Of a stretch of 64,000 nt of DNA, positions 42,931 to 52,086 are shown piece by piece. Both the position numbers and the translations under genes were made by a program. Every line of letters begins with the position of its first letter. Positions within the stretch are counted from its first letter, which is position 1. Source of the DNA: Epilithonimonas hungarica (lineage in GTDB: Bacteria > Bacteroidota > Bacteroidia > Flavobacteriales > Weeksellaceae); contig NZ_FNBH01000003.1 of the NCBI RefSeq assembly GCF_900102265.1, positions 62,001 to 126,000 of the forward strand, in the 5' to 3' direction. The notes beneath the pieces were generated by a model that was not told where the DNA came from, did not search any database, and worked only from the letters and a program-made list of their open reading frames with translations.

Positions 42931-44008
42931 TAATAACTCCGAATTACAATCTTCTGACATCGGACATCAGACCTTGGACTTGGAAAACTATGTTTTCCCA
43001 GCAGAATGGGAAGAACACGAAGCAACCTGGCTGTCTTGGCCTCACAAGGAGGAATCCTGGCCGGAAAGAATCGATTTGATCTATCCTGCTTATGCCAAAT
43101 TTATTGCTGAATTGACAAAAGGTGAATTTGTTTGTATCAATGTGAAAGACCAGGAAATGCAGGCTTTTGCAATGGAACACATTTCCAAAGCTGGCGCAGA
43201 TATATCAAAAGTTGAGTTTTATTTCAATGAAACTAATGACGCTTGGTGCAGAGACCACGGTCCGGCATTTTTAGTGAATAAAAATGGAGAAGAACCAAAG
43301 AAAATCATTGTTGATTGGGGATTCAATGCGTGGGGAGGAAAATACCCGCCATTCGAATTGGATGATGTGATCCCGACTAAGATTGCTGAAGAAAAAAATC
43401 TTCCGGTTCTTTATCCTGGAATTATTATGGAAGGCGGTTCCGTTGAATTCAACGGTGCTGGAACAGTTTTAACTTCCAGATCTTGTCTTCTTAATAAAAA
43501 CAGAAATCCGCATCTTTCTCAGGAAGAAGTGGAAGAATTCCTGAAAAAATATTACGGACAAAAACAGGTTCTTTGGGTAGATGACGGAATTGTAGGCGAT
43601 GATACAGACGGTCATGTGGATGATACAATCCGTTTCGTGAATGAAAATACAGTTCTGACAGTTATCGAAGATGATCCTGAAGATGACAATTATGAGATCC
43701 TTCAAACCAACCTTCGTCAGTTAAAAGAAATGACTTTGTTAAATGGCGAAAAACTCAATATCATCAAGCTTCCGATGCCAGAAGCAGTTTATTGCGACGG
43801 ACAAAGATTACCGGCTTCTTATGCTAATTTTTACATCGCAAACAAGTCGGTGATTGTTCCGACTTACAGATGTGACAAAGATGCGCTGGCTTTGGAAATT
43901 ATCCAGGAATGTTTTCCGGATAGGGAAGTTGTTGGAATAGATTCTACCGACATTATCTGGGGATTGGGAAGTTTTCATTGTTTAAGTCAGCAAGAGCCTT
44001 TGGTATAG
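42920..44008 (+). CDS. aguA: agmatine deiminase
   Basis: A 362-residue enzyme turning agmatine into N-carbamoylputrescine. The deiminase fold shows FPAEWEEHEATWLSWPH, then WCRDHGPAF, EGGSVEFNGAGTVLT, GHVDDTIRF and catalytic Cys354 in WGLGSFHCLSQQEP. The ATG at 42920 lies inside the end of the four-helix gene, and codons 7-17 are read through the right inverted repeat. Family homology begins only at about residue 25 (FPAEWEE), and no in-frame ATG is closer; TTG codons at 42974 and 42980 are alternatives. So the present start region is probably derived from the inserted cassette. Confidence 0.95.
   Translation: MNNNNNSELQSSDIGHQTLDLENYVFPAEWEEHEATWLSWPHKEESWPERIDLIYPAYAKFIAELTKGEFVCINVKDQEMQAFAMEHISKAGADISKVEFYFNETNDAWCRDHGPAFLVNKNGEEPKKIIVDWGFNAWGGKYPPFELDDVIPTKIAEEKNLPVLYPGIIMEGGSVEFNGAGTVLTSRSCLLNKNRNPHLSQEEVEEFLKKYYGQKQVLWVDDGIVGDDTDGHVDDTIRFVNENTVLTVIEDDPEDDNYEILQTNLRQLKEMTLLNGEKLNIIKLPMPEAVYCDGQRLPASYANFYIANKSVIVPTYRCDKDALALEIIQECFPDREVVGIDSTDIIWGLGSFHCLSQQEPLV
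42938..42968 (+). repeat. right inverted repeat of four-helix cassette
   Basis: The 31-base complement of 42488-42519, located inside the 5' end of aguA. It reads as degenerate heptamers continuing past the arm: TCTGACA, TCGGACA, TCAGACC, TTGGACT. Confidence 0.85.
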
Positions 44009-44014
44009 ATTTAG

Positions 44015-44036
44015 CCTGCAGAACTGCAGGTTTTTT
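44015..44036 (+). terminator. rho-independent terminator after aguA
   Basis: Perfect stem CCTGCAG / CTGCAGG with a 2-base AA gap, then T6. It begins 7 bases after the stop and 13 bases before the MFS start. Confidence 0.85.
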
Positions 44037-44048
44037 ATTTTGATTATT

Positions 44049-45446
44049 ATGAGTGACAATATAACTACTGAATCAGTCAAAAAATTCCTTCCTTTGATCT
44101 TGGGAACGGCGATTTTTATGCAGATGCTGGATTCTACGATTTTGAATACCTCTTTGCCATCCATAGCCAGAGATTTACAGGAATCGCCTTTGGATATGCA
44201 GAATGCCATCATCAGTTATGTATTGACTTTGGCTTTGTTTATGCCTGTTAGCGGATTTTTGGCAGACAAATTCGGAACCAAAAAAATATTCATTCTTTCG
44301 CTGGTCTTGTTTTCGTTAGGTTCATTGTTCTGCTCATTATCTCAAAACCTGACCGAATTGGTGATTTCCAGAGTTATTCAGGGTGTTGGCGGAAGTTTGA
44401 TGACGCCGGTTGGGAAGCTGGCATTGATCCGGGCCTTCAATAAAAATGAACTTCTGAAAGCTATGAATTTCGCTATCGTTCCTGCACTGATTGGTCCGGT
44501 AATGGGTCCTGTAGTTGGTGGATATATGGTCGATTATCTGAGCTGGCATTGGATTTTTTTGATTAATATCCCAATAGGAATTCTAGGAATTGGTCTCAGT
44601 TTAAAATATATGCCGAATTACAGGTCGCCTGTCATCGACTTTGATTTGAAGGGATTTTTGATTTTCGCATTGGCATCATTATTACTGTCGAGCGCATTGG
44701 AAATATTAGGAAATGCACAAAATCTCACACCTGTTCTGATGATATTTTCTTTAGGATTTCTGATGCTTTACTTCTACTACAAACATGCTAAAACAGATAA
44801 TAATCCAATTTTTCCACTGAATCTTTTTAAAGTTCGGACTTTCCGAGTTGGGATTTTAGGAAATCTGGCAACAAGACTTGGAATCAGTTCCATTCCGCTT
44901 TTGGTTCCGCTAATGATCCAGATCGCTTATGGACAATCGGCGCTGACTTCGGGCTGGATTATTGCACCAATGGCGCTTACGGCGATGTTTGGAAAATCTT
45001 TTGTGATTGGGATTTTGGATAGGTTTGGTTATCGCAAAACTTTGATGGTCAATACATTTATCATCGGGATTTTAATTTGTTGCTTAGCAATCCCAAGTGT
45101 TCAAAGTTCGATTTACTGGTTTGTGCCAATTTTGTTGATTCTTGGATTTTTTAATTCGATTCAATTTACATCGATGAATACGATTTCCATCGCCGATTTG
45201 CGACCTTATCAAAATAGCAGTGGGAATTCTTTGGTATCAGTAAATCAGCAGTTTGCAATTGGATTCGGGATTGCGTTTGGTCTGATTGTTTTGAAATTGT
45301 TTGAAGGCGATACGACTTTTGTTAAAAATCAAGTGCACACAGCTTTCCGATACACTTTTTTGGTTGTAGGTTTTCTAACGATACTTTCCGGTTTGGTTTT
45401 CCGAAGGCTGAATTTTCGTGACGGTGAGAATATGAAATCGGTTTAA
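44049..45446 (+). CDS. MFS drug exporter, DHA2 (EmrB/QacA) family
   Basis: A 465-residue inner-membrane proton antiporter with about 14 helices. Motifs include FMQMLDSTILNTSLPSIA in helix 1, the motif A loop GFLADKFGTKKIF, RVIQGVGGSLMTPVGK in helix 4 and motif C-like GPVMGPVVGGYM in helix 5. ATG 44049 is used in place of the TTG three codons earlier. It stands alone, without the EmrA-type adaptor or TolC partner, so it probably exports to the periplasm. Substrates unknown. Confidence 0.9.
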   Translation: MSDNITTESVKKFLPLILGTAIFMQMLDSTILNTSLPSIARDLQESPLDMQNAIISYVLTLALFMPVSGFLADKFGTKKIFILSLVLFSLGSLFCSLSQNLTELVISRVIQGVGGSLMTPVGKLALIRAFNKNELLKAMNFAIVPALIGPVMGPVVGGYMVDYLSWHWIFLINIPIGILGIGLSLKYMPNYRSPVIDFDLKGFLIFALASLLLSSALEILGNAQNLTPVLMIFSLGFLMLYFYYKHAKTDNNPIFPLNLFKVRTFRVGILGNLATRLGISSIPLLVPLMIQIAYGQSALTSGWIIAPMALTAMFGKSFVIGILDRFGYRKTLMVNTFIIGILICCLAIPSVQSSIYWFVPILLILGFFNSIQFTSMNTISIADLRPYQNSSGNSLVSVNQQFAIGFGIAFGLIVLKLFEGDTTFVKNQVHTAFRYTFLVVGFLTILSGLVFRRLNFRDGENMKSV

Positions 45447-45532
45447 ACACAGATTATTTTCGAATCATTTATCTTTGTGACTTTTAGAATTTATATTTTA
45501 AATTCGAAAGAAAGGATATTGATAATTTACTA

Positions 45533-46690
45533 ATGGATTTTTCAAAATTAATTTCTTCTGATATTCAACATTATATCAATCAAAATCTCAATTGTGATTT
45601 AACTAAAATATTATTGAGAAAATCGCCATTTCCGGATGTTTCGATTCAGGAAATTGTTCAGCAGATCAAAGGCAAAAAAACAGCAGAAAAGAAATTTCCA
45701 TTTTTAATAAAAGAAGGAATTATCTTCCCTCCAAATCTCAATCTTGAACAAGCTTCATCACAATCAACCGCAGAATATAAAGCTCAAGATCTAAAAGGCA
45801 AATCCTTTATTGATCTGACCTGTGGATTCGGTATTGATGCTTATTTTTTATCTAAGAATTTTGATGAAGTTACGCTGATCGAACAAAATCCCGAATTGAT
45901 TTCTATTGTTGAACACAACTGGAAAACCTTAAACAGAAAAGCTAATTTCATCAATGAAAATCTTGAAGTATTTTTAGAAAGTCTGACTGACAATGCTACT
46001 TTTGATGTCATTTATCTTGACCCGGCAAGAAGAGACCAGCAAAACAAAAAGAAATTTCTACTCGAAGACCTTTCTCCTGATCTATTAGAAATTGAAGAGA
46101 AATTAAGGTCAATTTCAGATAAAATCATCGTAAAATTATCGCCGTTGATTGATATTTCATATTTGATTTCAGAATTGAAAAATATTACTGAAATCCAAAT
46201 TATTGCTGTTAGGAATGAAGTGAAAGAATTAGTTTTAATTATTGAGAATCAAAAGAAGCGGGATGTTGAGATTCGTTGTATTAATTTAGAATCTGATGAA
46301 CCCGAATTTTTATTCAATTTCAAGGATGAAAAATCTGCAAAGTCAGAATTCTCAGAAAGTTTGAAATTTCTTTATATTCCGAATAATTCGATTTTGAAGG
46401 CGGGAGCATTTAATATGATTTCAGAAAAATTCGGATTGAAAAAACTACATCCAAATACACATTTTTATACTTCAGAACATAAAATCGAAAATTTTCCAGG
46501 AAGAATTTTAGAAATAGAAAAAATCGACGCCAAAGATTTGAAAAAAGGAGAGAAGTATAATTTGATTTCCAAAAATTATCCTTTGAAACCGGAAGAGATC
46601 AAGAAAAAACACAAACTGAATGACGGCGGGAATCATTACCTGATTTTCACACAATCTGTTGCTGGAAAAGAAATCCTGAGAAGTCTGTAA
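45533..46690 (+). CDS. class I methyltransferase with THUMP-like domain
   Basis: A 385-residue cytoplasmic protein. The SAM motif I is FIDLTCGFGIDAYFLSK (about residues 91-107), the acidic end of strand 2 is TLIEQNPEL, and the catalytic-type motif IV is VIYLDPARRD. The N-terminal ~90 residues are helical and the C-terminal ~90 form a THUMP-like domain (HFYTSEHKIENFPGRILEIEKI). It resembles RNA methyltransferases of the PF18096-associated group; the target is unknown. Confidence 0.85.
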   Translation: MDFSKLISSDIQHYINQNLNCDLTKILLRKSPFPDVSIQEIVQQIKGKKTAEKKFPFLIKEGIIFPPNLNLEQASSQSTAEYKAQDLKGKSFIDLTCGFGIDAYFLSKNFDEVTLIEQNPELISIVEHNWKTLNRKANFINENLEVFLESLTDNATFDVIYLDPARRDQQNKKKFLLEDLSPDLLEIEEKLRSISDKIIVKLSPLIDISYLISELKNITEIQIIAVRNEVKELVLIIENQKKRDVEIRCINLESDEPEFLFNFKDEKSAKSEFSESLKFLYIPNNSILKAGAFNMISEKFGLKKLHPNTHFYTSEHKIENFPGRILEIEKIDAKDLKKGEKYNLISKNYPLKPEEIKKKHKLNDGGNHYLIFTQSVAGKEILRSL

Positions 46691-46789
46691 TTTAATTTAT
46701 TGATTAACAAAGCTTTAATTAGATGTTAATTATTTAGCCATATTTTTAAAAATAATTGAATTGCAGTTCATCATCCCGTAAAAATTCAC

Positions 46790-46797
46790 TACATTTG
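46790..46797 (+). promoter_or_regulatory. -7 promoter box for typA
   Basis: TACATTTG matches TAnnTTTG, 12 bases before the typA ATG. A TTG at 46761-46763 is 26 bases upstream, longer than usual. Confidence 0.45.
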
Positions 46798-46809
46798 CAC
46801 GCGTAAAAA

Positions 46810-48624
46810 ATGGATATGCAAAACATTAGAAATATAGCGATTATCGCACACGTTGACCACGGAAAAACGACTTTGGTTGATAAGATCATTCACGCAACGA
46901 ACATCTTCAGAGAGAATCAGGAGAGTGGTGAGTTGATCATGGATAACAACGATCTGGAAAGAGAAAGAGGAATTACGATTCTTTCTAAAAACATCTCTGT
47001 AAATTACAAAGACGTTAAGATCAATGTAATAGATACGCCTGGTCACGCCGATTTTGGTGGAGAGGTAGAAAGAGTTCTGAAAATGGCAGATGGTGTGATC
47101 CTGTTGGTAGATGCGTTCGAAGGACCAATGCCGCAAACGAGATTCGTACTTCAAAAAGCTTTGGAACTTGGATTGAGACCTCTTGTAGTTATCAATAAAG
47201 TGGACAAGCCAAACTGTCGTCCGGACGAAGTTCACGACCAAGTTTTTGACTTGTTCTTCAACTTGGATGCGACTGAAGAGCAATTGGATTTCCCAACATT
47301 CTACGGTTCATCTAAACAAGGTTGGTTCAACACCTCATTAGAACAAACTGACAATATTTTCCCATTATTAGACGGGATCTTACAATACGTTCCTGAACCT
47401 AAAGTTGAGGAAGGAACTTTACAGATGCAGATCGTTTCTCTTGATTTCTCTTCTTTCTTGGGAAGAATTGCAATCGGGAAAGTAATCAGAGGTGAGATCA
47501 AAGAATCACAATGGATCGGTCTTGCTCAGGCTGACGGAAAAGTATTGAAGGGAAAAGTCAAAGAGCTTTATGTTTTTGAAGGTCTTGGAAAGAAAAAAGT
47601 AACTGAAGTAAAGGCTGGAGATATCTGTGCTGTTGTAGGTTTCGATGCTTTCCAGATCGGAGATTCTTTCGTAGATTTGGAAAATCCAGAACCATTGCCA
47701 AGAACTGCAATTGATGAGCCAACGTTGAATATGACGTTCTCTATCAACAATTCACCTTTCTTCGGTAAAGATGGTAAATATGTGACTTCAAATCACCTTA
47801 AAGAAAGATTAACCAAAGAATTAGAGAAAAACTTGGCATTGAGAGTTCAACAGACTGACGATGCAAACACTTTCCTTGTTTTTGGTAGAGGTATTCTTCA
47901 CTTGTCAGTTTTGATTGAAACGATGAGAAGAGAAGGTTACGAAATGACAATTGGTCAGCCACAAGTTATCTTGAGAGAAGACGAAAATGGTCAAAAATTG
48001 GAGCCGTATGAATCTTTGGTAGTTGATGTTCCGGAAGAGTTTGCTTCTAGGGTTATCGATTTGGCAACTCAGAGAAAAGGTGACCTTCATATTATGGAGA
48101 CCAAAGGGGAAATGCAGCATATGGAATTCGAGATTCCTTCCAGAGGTCTAATTGGATTGCGTTCTCAGATGTTGACTGCAACTGCTGGTGAGGCTATTAT
48201 GGCACACCGTTTCACAGAATATAAGCCTTTCAAAGGTGCAATTCCTGGAAGAAACAATGGTGTATTGATCAGTAAAACTCAAGGACCTGCAACGGAATAT
48301 TCTATCGCTAAATTACAAGACAGAGGTAAATTCTTTGTTGATCCGGGTGAGGAGATATATGCCGGTATGATCATCGGTGAGCAAAACAAGCCAGGAGATC
48401 TGGTTGTAAACATCGTGGAAGCTAAACAATTGAACAATATGAGAGCTTCCGGAAAAGATAAAGATACTGGTGTTGCACCAAAGATCTTGTTCTCTCTGGA
48501 AGAATGTATGGAATATATCCAAGGTGATGAAGCGATCGAGGTAACTCCAAACTTCATCAGAATGAGAAAAAAGCTTCTTTCCGAAGAAGATAGAAAAAGA
48601 GTTGAAAGACAAGCAAAATCTTAA
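46810..48624 (+). CDS. typA: translational GTPase TypA/BipA
   Basis: A 604-residue ribosome-associated GTPase involved in 50S assembly and stress adaptation. G1 is AHVDHGKTT (residues 13-21), G2 RERGITI, G3 DTPGHADFGG, G4 NKVDKPN. Domain II and the EF-G-like III/V domains follow, with the TypA-specific C-terminal part containing LQDRGKFFVDPGEEIYAGMIIGE and IRMRKKLLSEEDRKR. Normal length. Followed by a terminator. Confidence 0.97.
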   Translation: MDMQNIRNIAIIAHVDHGKTTLVDKIIHATNIFRENQESGELIMDNNDLERERGITILSKNISVNYKDVKINVIDTPGHADFGGEVERVLKMADGVILLVDAFEGPMPQTRFVLQKALELGLRPLVVINKVDKPNCRPDEVHDQVFDLFFNLDATEEQLDFPTFYGSSKQGWFNTSLEQTDNIFPLLDGILQYVPEPKVEEGTLQMQIVSLDFSSFLGRIAIGKVIRGEIKESQWIGLAQADGKVLKGKVKELYVFEGLGKKKVTEVKAGDICAVVGFDAFQIGDSFVDLENPEPLPRTAIDEPTLNMTFSINNSPFFGKDGKYVTSNHLKERLTKELEKNLALRVQQTDDANTFLVFGRGILHLSVLIETMRREGYEMTIGQPQVILREDENGQKLEPYESLVVDVPEEFASRVIDLATQRKGDLHIMETKGEMQHMEFEIPSRGLIGLRSQMLTATAGEAIMAHRFTEYKPFKGAIPGRNNGVLISKTQGPATEYSIAKLQDRGKFFVDPGEEIYAGMIIGEQNKPGDLVVNIVEAKQLNNMRASGKDKDTGVAPKILFSLEECMEYIQGDEAIEVTPNFIRMRKKLLSEEDRKRVERQAKS

Positions 48625-48636
48625 ACTTATAAATTT

Positions 48637-48665
48637 AAAAGCCTTCATATTCTGAAGGCTTTTTT
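48637..48665 (+). terminator. rho-independent terminator after typA
   Basis: Stem AAAAGCCTTCA / TGAAGGCTTTT with a 5-base loop and T-run. Confidence 0.9.
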
Positions 48666-48686
48666 GAATTTAAAACAAAAACCAAG

Positions 48687-49520
48687 ATGAAACAATTTAC
48701 CATAAAAATCACCTGCAAAGACGAAAAAGGTCTGGTTTACAGAATCTCTGAAATCCTTTTGGAAAATGGACTCAATATTATCAAGAATGATGAGTTCGTG
48801 GATAATGAGAAATCCCTGTTCTTTATGAGAACCGAAGTTGCCGGAATCGCTGAACCTGAAAAAGTAATTGAACAGCTCAAGAAACAAATAGGCGATTGTT
48901 CCATTGAATTGAGTCAAAATGAATCTAAAAATGTGGTGGTTTTGGTAACCAAGGAACATCATTGTTTAGCGGATTTGTTGATAAGAAATCAATTCAAAGA
49001 CCTTAATTTCAACATTCTTGCGGTTATTGGGAATTATGAAAACTTGAGAGAATTGACGGAAAAATTCAATATTCCTTTTGTTTATATTCCTGCAGAAAAT
49101 CTCACGAGAGAAGAACACGAAGAAAAAATCAAAACTATTCTTAAAGATTACGACTACGATTATCTTGTTTTGGCAAAGTTTATGAGAATCCTTTCTCCTG
49201 ATTTTGTGAAGGATTTCGAAGGTAAAATTATCAATATTCATCATTCATTTTTACCTGCTTTTATTGGTGCAAATCCTTATAAACAGGCTTTTGAAAGAGG
49301 TGTTAAAATCATCGGAGCAACGGCCCATTTTGTAACGAATGATTTGGATGAAGGCCCGATCATCTATCAGGATATTATCAAAGTGAGTCATTCCAAAACA
49401 GCGAAAGACTTGGCTAAAATGGGAAAAGATGTAGAACGGATTGTTCTGGCAAATGCACTCAAACTAGTTTTTGAGGACAAGGTTTTCATTGACGGAAATA
49501 AGACCATTATTTTTGAATAG
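48687..49520 (+). CDS. purU: formyltetrahydrofolate deformylase
   Basis: A 277-residue enzyme hydrolysing 10-formyl-THF to formate and THF, balancing one-carbon pools for purine and glycine synthesis. The N-terminal ACT domain (about 1-80, starting FTIKITCKDEKGLVYRISEIL) is regulatory. The C-terminal formyltransferase-like domain has KFMRILSPDFVKDF, the catalytic NIHHSFLPAFIGANPY (Asn/His) and THF segment VTNDLDEGPIIYQD (Asp). Confidence 0.95.
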   Translation: MKQFTIKITCKDEKGLVYRISEILLENGLNIIKNDEFVDNEKSLFFMRTEVAGIAEPEKVIEQLKKQIGDCSIELSQNESKNVVVLVTKEHHCLADLLIRNQFKDLNFNILAVIGNYENLRELTEKFNIPFVYIPAENLTREEHEEKIKTILKDYDYDYLVLAKFMRILSPDFVKDFEGKIINIHHSFLPAFIGANPYKQAFERGVKIIGATAHFVTNDLDEGPIIYQDIIKVSHSKTAKDLAKMGKDVERIVLANALKLVFEDKVFIDGNKTIIFE

Positions 49521-49537
49521 AAAAGTTAACAAATTAT

Positions 49538-49567
49538 AAAAGCGTCCAATTATTCGGATGCTTTTTT
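49538..49567 (+). terminator. rho-independent terminator after purU
   Basis: Stem AAAAGCGTCC / GGATGCTTTT with a G-T pair and 8-base loop, then T6. Its T-run doubles as the -33 region of the next promoter. Confidence 0.85.
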
Positions 49568-49595
49568 GTATTTCTGATATTATCGTTTAGTTTTG
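49566..49595 (+). promoter_or_regulatory. Bacteroidota promoter for GHL10 lipoprotein
   Basis: TTG (49566-49568) and TAGTTTTG (49588-49595) with a 19-base spacer. It ends only 6 bases before ATG 49602, so the mRNA would be leaderless or nearly so. Confidence 0.6.
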
Positions 49596-49601
49596 CAAAC
49601 T

Positions 49602-51167
49602 ATGCGTTTCAGATCATCATTTTTCCAAATATTATTGCTGGCTGTTTTTGTAGTTTCTTGTGCTACAAAAACTAAAAAAATAACTTCCAAATCTGGAATT
49701 AAAAAACCTGTTGTAAAGACAGAAGTCAAGCTTCCGCCAAAACCAGTTGTCAAATTAGATAATTTCGATTTACCTGAAATCAAAAGGGAATTCAGAGCGG
49801 TTTGGATTGCTTCGGTTGCCAACATCAATTGGCCTTCGAGAAATAATCTTTCTGTTGACCAGCAAAAACAGGAAGCAATACAATTACTGAATCTTCTAGT
49901 TGACCTTAACTTTAATGCCGTTATATTACAAATCCGTCCTTCTGCAGATGCTTTGTATAAAAGTCCGCATGAGCCTTGGTCTTATTTTTTAACCGGACAA
50001 ATTGGTCAAGCTCCTTATCCGGAATATGATCCGTTGGAATTTTGGATTGAAGAATCCCACAAACGCGGTCTGGAATTTCATGCCTGGCTCAATCCGTTTC
50101 GTGCACATCATTCCAACGGAGGACAGATCACATCAGAATCAATGGTTAAAAAATCGCCAGACAACATCGTTAAGCTGAAAAACGGAATGTATTGGTTTGA
50201 CCCAGCTGACGACAGAACGCAGGAACAAGCTTTAAAAGTCGTAAAAGATATTGTTTCCAGATATAATGTGGACGGAATTCATTTTGACGATTATTTCTAT
50301 CCTTATGCAGAATATAATGGCGGAAAGGATTTTCCGGATTACAAATCTTGGACGCTTTATCAGCAATCTGGCGGAACGCTTTCCAGAGCGGATTGGAGAC
50401 GTGGAAATGTTAACAAATTCTTGAAGCGGATCTATGACGAGATCAAAGCTCAGAAAAATGATGTCAAATTTGGAATTAGTCCTTTTGGGATTTGGAAACC
50501 TGGTTTTCCTACGGGAATCAAAGGCTCTTCTCAATATGATGAATTGTATGCGGATGCAAAACTTTGGCTGAACCAAGGTTGGATTGATTATTTCACGCCT
50601 CAGTTGTATTGGCCTGTAGATTCGCAGGGGCAAAGTTTTCCGCTTCTTTTGCAGTGGTGGAGTGATGAGAACACAAAAGGCCGCCATCTTTGGCCCGGAT
50701 TAAATACTGTTGCTGTAAAATCTTCAAATCCCGTTTCTGAAATCGCCCGGGAAATAGATGTCACAAGACAAATCCTGAAAAAAAATACGGGAGAAGTGCA
50801 TTGGAGTATTGCCGGAATCACAAAAAATTACGCAATGCAACAGGAATTAAAAACCAATTCCTACAAAGAAAAAGTTTTGATTCCCGAAACAACTTGGCTA
50901 ACTTCTAAAGAATTACCAGAGTTGAATGTAACTTGGAAAAAACAATCTAATAATGTTTCAATCAATTGGAACAAACAAACCGAAGCCTTGTCTTATGTTA
51001 TTTACCTAAAATATGGTAACAATTGGCAAACAGAAATCCTTTCTCCGGAAATAATTAATAAAAATGTAGTTTCAGAATTTAAAGGGAAAAAACTTTCGAC
51101 AGTTGTTGTAAGGTCTGTTAACAAACTAGGGAAGTTGAATGCTTATAAAGTTACTATGATTAATTAG
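49602..51167 (+). CDS. GHL10 family glycoside-hydrolase-like lipoprotein
   Basis: A 521-residue lipoprotein with lipobox VVSC (Cys20); ATG 49602 is used since the TTG at 49593 lies inside the -7 box. The catalytic-like TIM barrel (about 60-390) has KREFRAVWIASVANINWPS, LVDLNFNAVILQIRPSADALY, GLEFHAWLNPFRAH, VDGIHFDDYFYPY and WIDYFTPQLYWP. A C-terminal Fn3-like domain (about 430-521) follows. The family includes YngK-like and DUF187 proteins thought to act on glycans of the cell wall or surface; the substrate is unproven. Confidence 0.9.
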   Translation: MRFRSSFFQILLLAVFVVSCATKTKKITSKSGIKKPVVKTEVKLPPKPVVKLDNFDLPEIKREFRAVWIASVANINWPSRNNLSVDQQKQEAIQLLNLLVDLNFNAVILQIRPSADALYKSPHEPWSYFLTGQIGQAPYPEYDPLEFWIEESHKRGLEFHAWLNPFRAHHSNGGQITSESMVKKSPDNIVKLKNGMYWFDPADDRTQEQALKVVKDIVSRYNVDGIHFDDYFYPYAEYNGGKDFPDYKSWTLYQQSGGTLSRADWRRGNVNKFLKRIYDEIKAQKNDVKFGISPFGIWKPGFPTGIKGSSQYDELYADAKLWLNQGWIDYFTPQLYWPVDSQGQSFPLLLQWWSDENTKGRHLWPGLNTVAVKSSNPVSEIAREIDVTRQILKKNTGEVHWSIAGITKNYAMQQELKTNSYKEKVLIPETTWLTSKELPELNVTWKKQSNNVSINWNKQTEALSYVIYLKYGNNWQTEILSPEIINKNVVSEFKGKKLSTVVVRSVNKLGKLNAYKVTMIN

Positions 51168-51201
51168 ATTATATTTAAAAACCTTTGGTCTTGAGGGTCT
51201 T

Positions 51202-51909
51202 CTATCTAATCCCCAAAATCTGAAACAATTCTTCTTTCTTGTTCAAGGCAATTGAGATACTTTTTCCGTTCGTCAATTCAACCATATTTCCGTTCAGGCT
51301 TCGGATAGCTTCCAGACTGATGATAAATGAACGTTGAACTCGGAAAAACTTCGGCAAATTCAGAACTTCATCCATCGATTTCAAAGTGGCTAGAGTGGTG
51401 TAAGTTTCATTATTAATTACTATTTTCAAATAATCGCCTTGTGCCTCTACATAAAGGATTTCGTCTAAAAGAATCTTCGTCAATTTTCCGTCGGACTTGA
51501 TGAAAATTCGGTCAGAATTGACTTGATGAACTGTTGATCCTTGTTTCAGTTCGATATAATCTTTGGCTTTGTTGACAGCTTTCAGGAAACGATCAAAACG
51601 AACAGGTTTTACGAGATAATCTGTTGCGCCGGTTTCAAATCCATCCAAGGCAAAATCTCGGTGAGCCGTAATGAAAATAATGACTGGCGGATTTTCCAAA
51701 GCTCGAACCAATTCCAAGCCATTGATTTTCGGCATCTGAATATCACTGAAAATCAAATCAATCTTGTTGGCTTGCAGAAAAGTCATCGCTTCCAAAGGGT
51801 CGCCAAAAGAAGAGACCAATTCTAGAAAAGGAATTTCGCTGACAAAATTTTCAATGATTTCTCTTCCGATTGGTTCGTCGTCCAAAACCAGACATTTTAG
51901 TTTTTCCAT
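51202..51909 (-). CDS. LytTR family response regulator
   Basis: A 235-residue regulator. The receiver domain (1-120) has the acidic pair at LDDEPIG, phospho-acceptor Asp56 in LIFSDIQMP, a Thr in IFITAH and the Lys in LVKPVRFDR. The C-terminal LytTR DNA-binding domain (about 135-235) has ILYVEAQGDYLKI and FFRVQRSFIISLEAI. It is the partner of the LytS-like kinase upstream; an inverted-repeat element lies between them. Confidence 0.93.
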   Translation of the reverse strand: MEKLKCLVLDDEPIGREIIENFVSEIPFLELVSSFGDPLEAMTFLQANKIDLIFSDIQMPKINGLELVRALENPPVIIFITAHRDFALDGFETGATDYLVKPVRFDRFLKAVNKAKDYIELKQGSTVHQVNSDRIFIKSDGKLTKILLDEILYVEAQGDYLKIVINNETYTTLATLKSMDEVLNLPKFFRVQRSFIISLEAIRSLNGNMVELTNGKSISIALNKKEELFQILGIR

Positions 51910-51932
51910 TGTTACAAAAGTGAATATTTTTT

Positions 51933-52037
51933 AACCACATAGGCACATAGTTTTTCTTTGAATTTAAGATAAAATAGTCAATGTTCTATTTCAACTTTTT
52001 TATGAAGTATTCTATTTTTCTATGCGCCTATGTGGTT
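51933..52037. repeat. 105-bp inverted-repeat element (MITE-like)
   Basis: Terminal arms AACCACATAGGCACATAG (51933-51950) and CTATGCGCCTATGTGGTT (52020-52037) pair at 17 of 18 positions. The interior is AT-rich and non-coding. It fills most of the kinase-regulator gap. Confidence 0.75.
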
Positions 52038-52086
52038 TTATTTAAATCTTAAATTAGTTTAATTTCCTAAATCAGCGAGAAAATAA

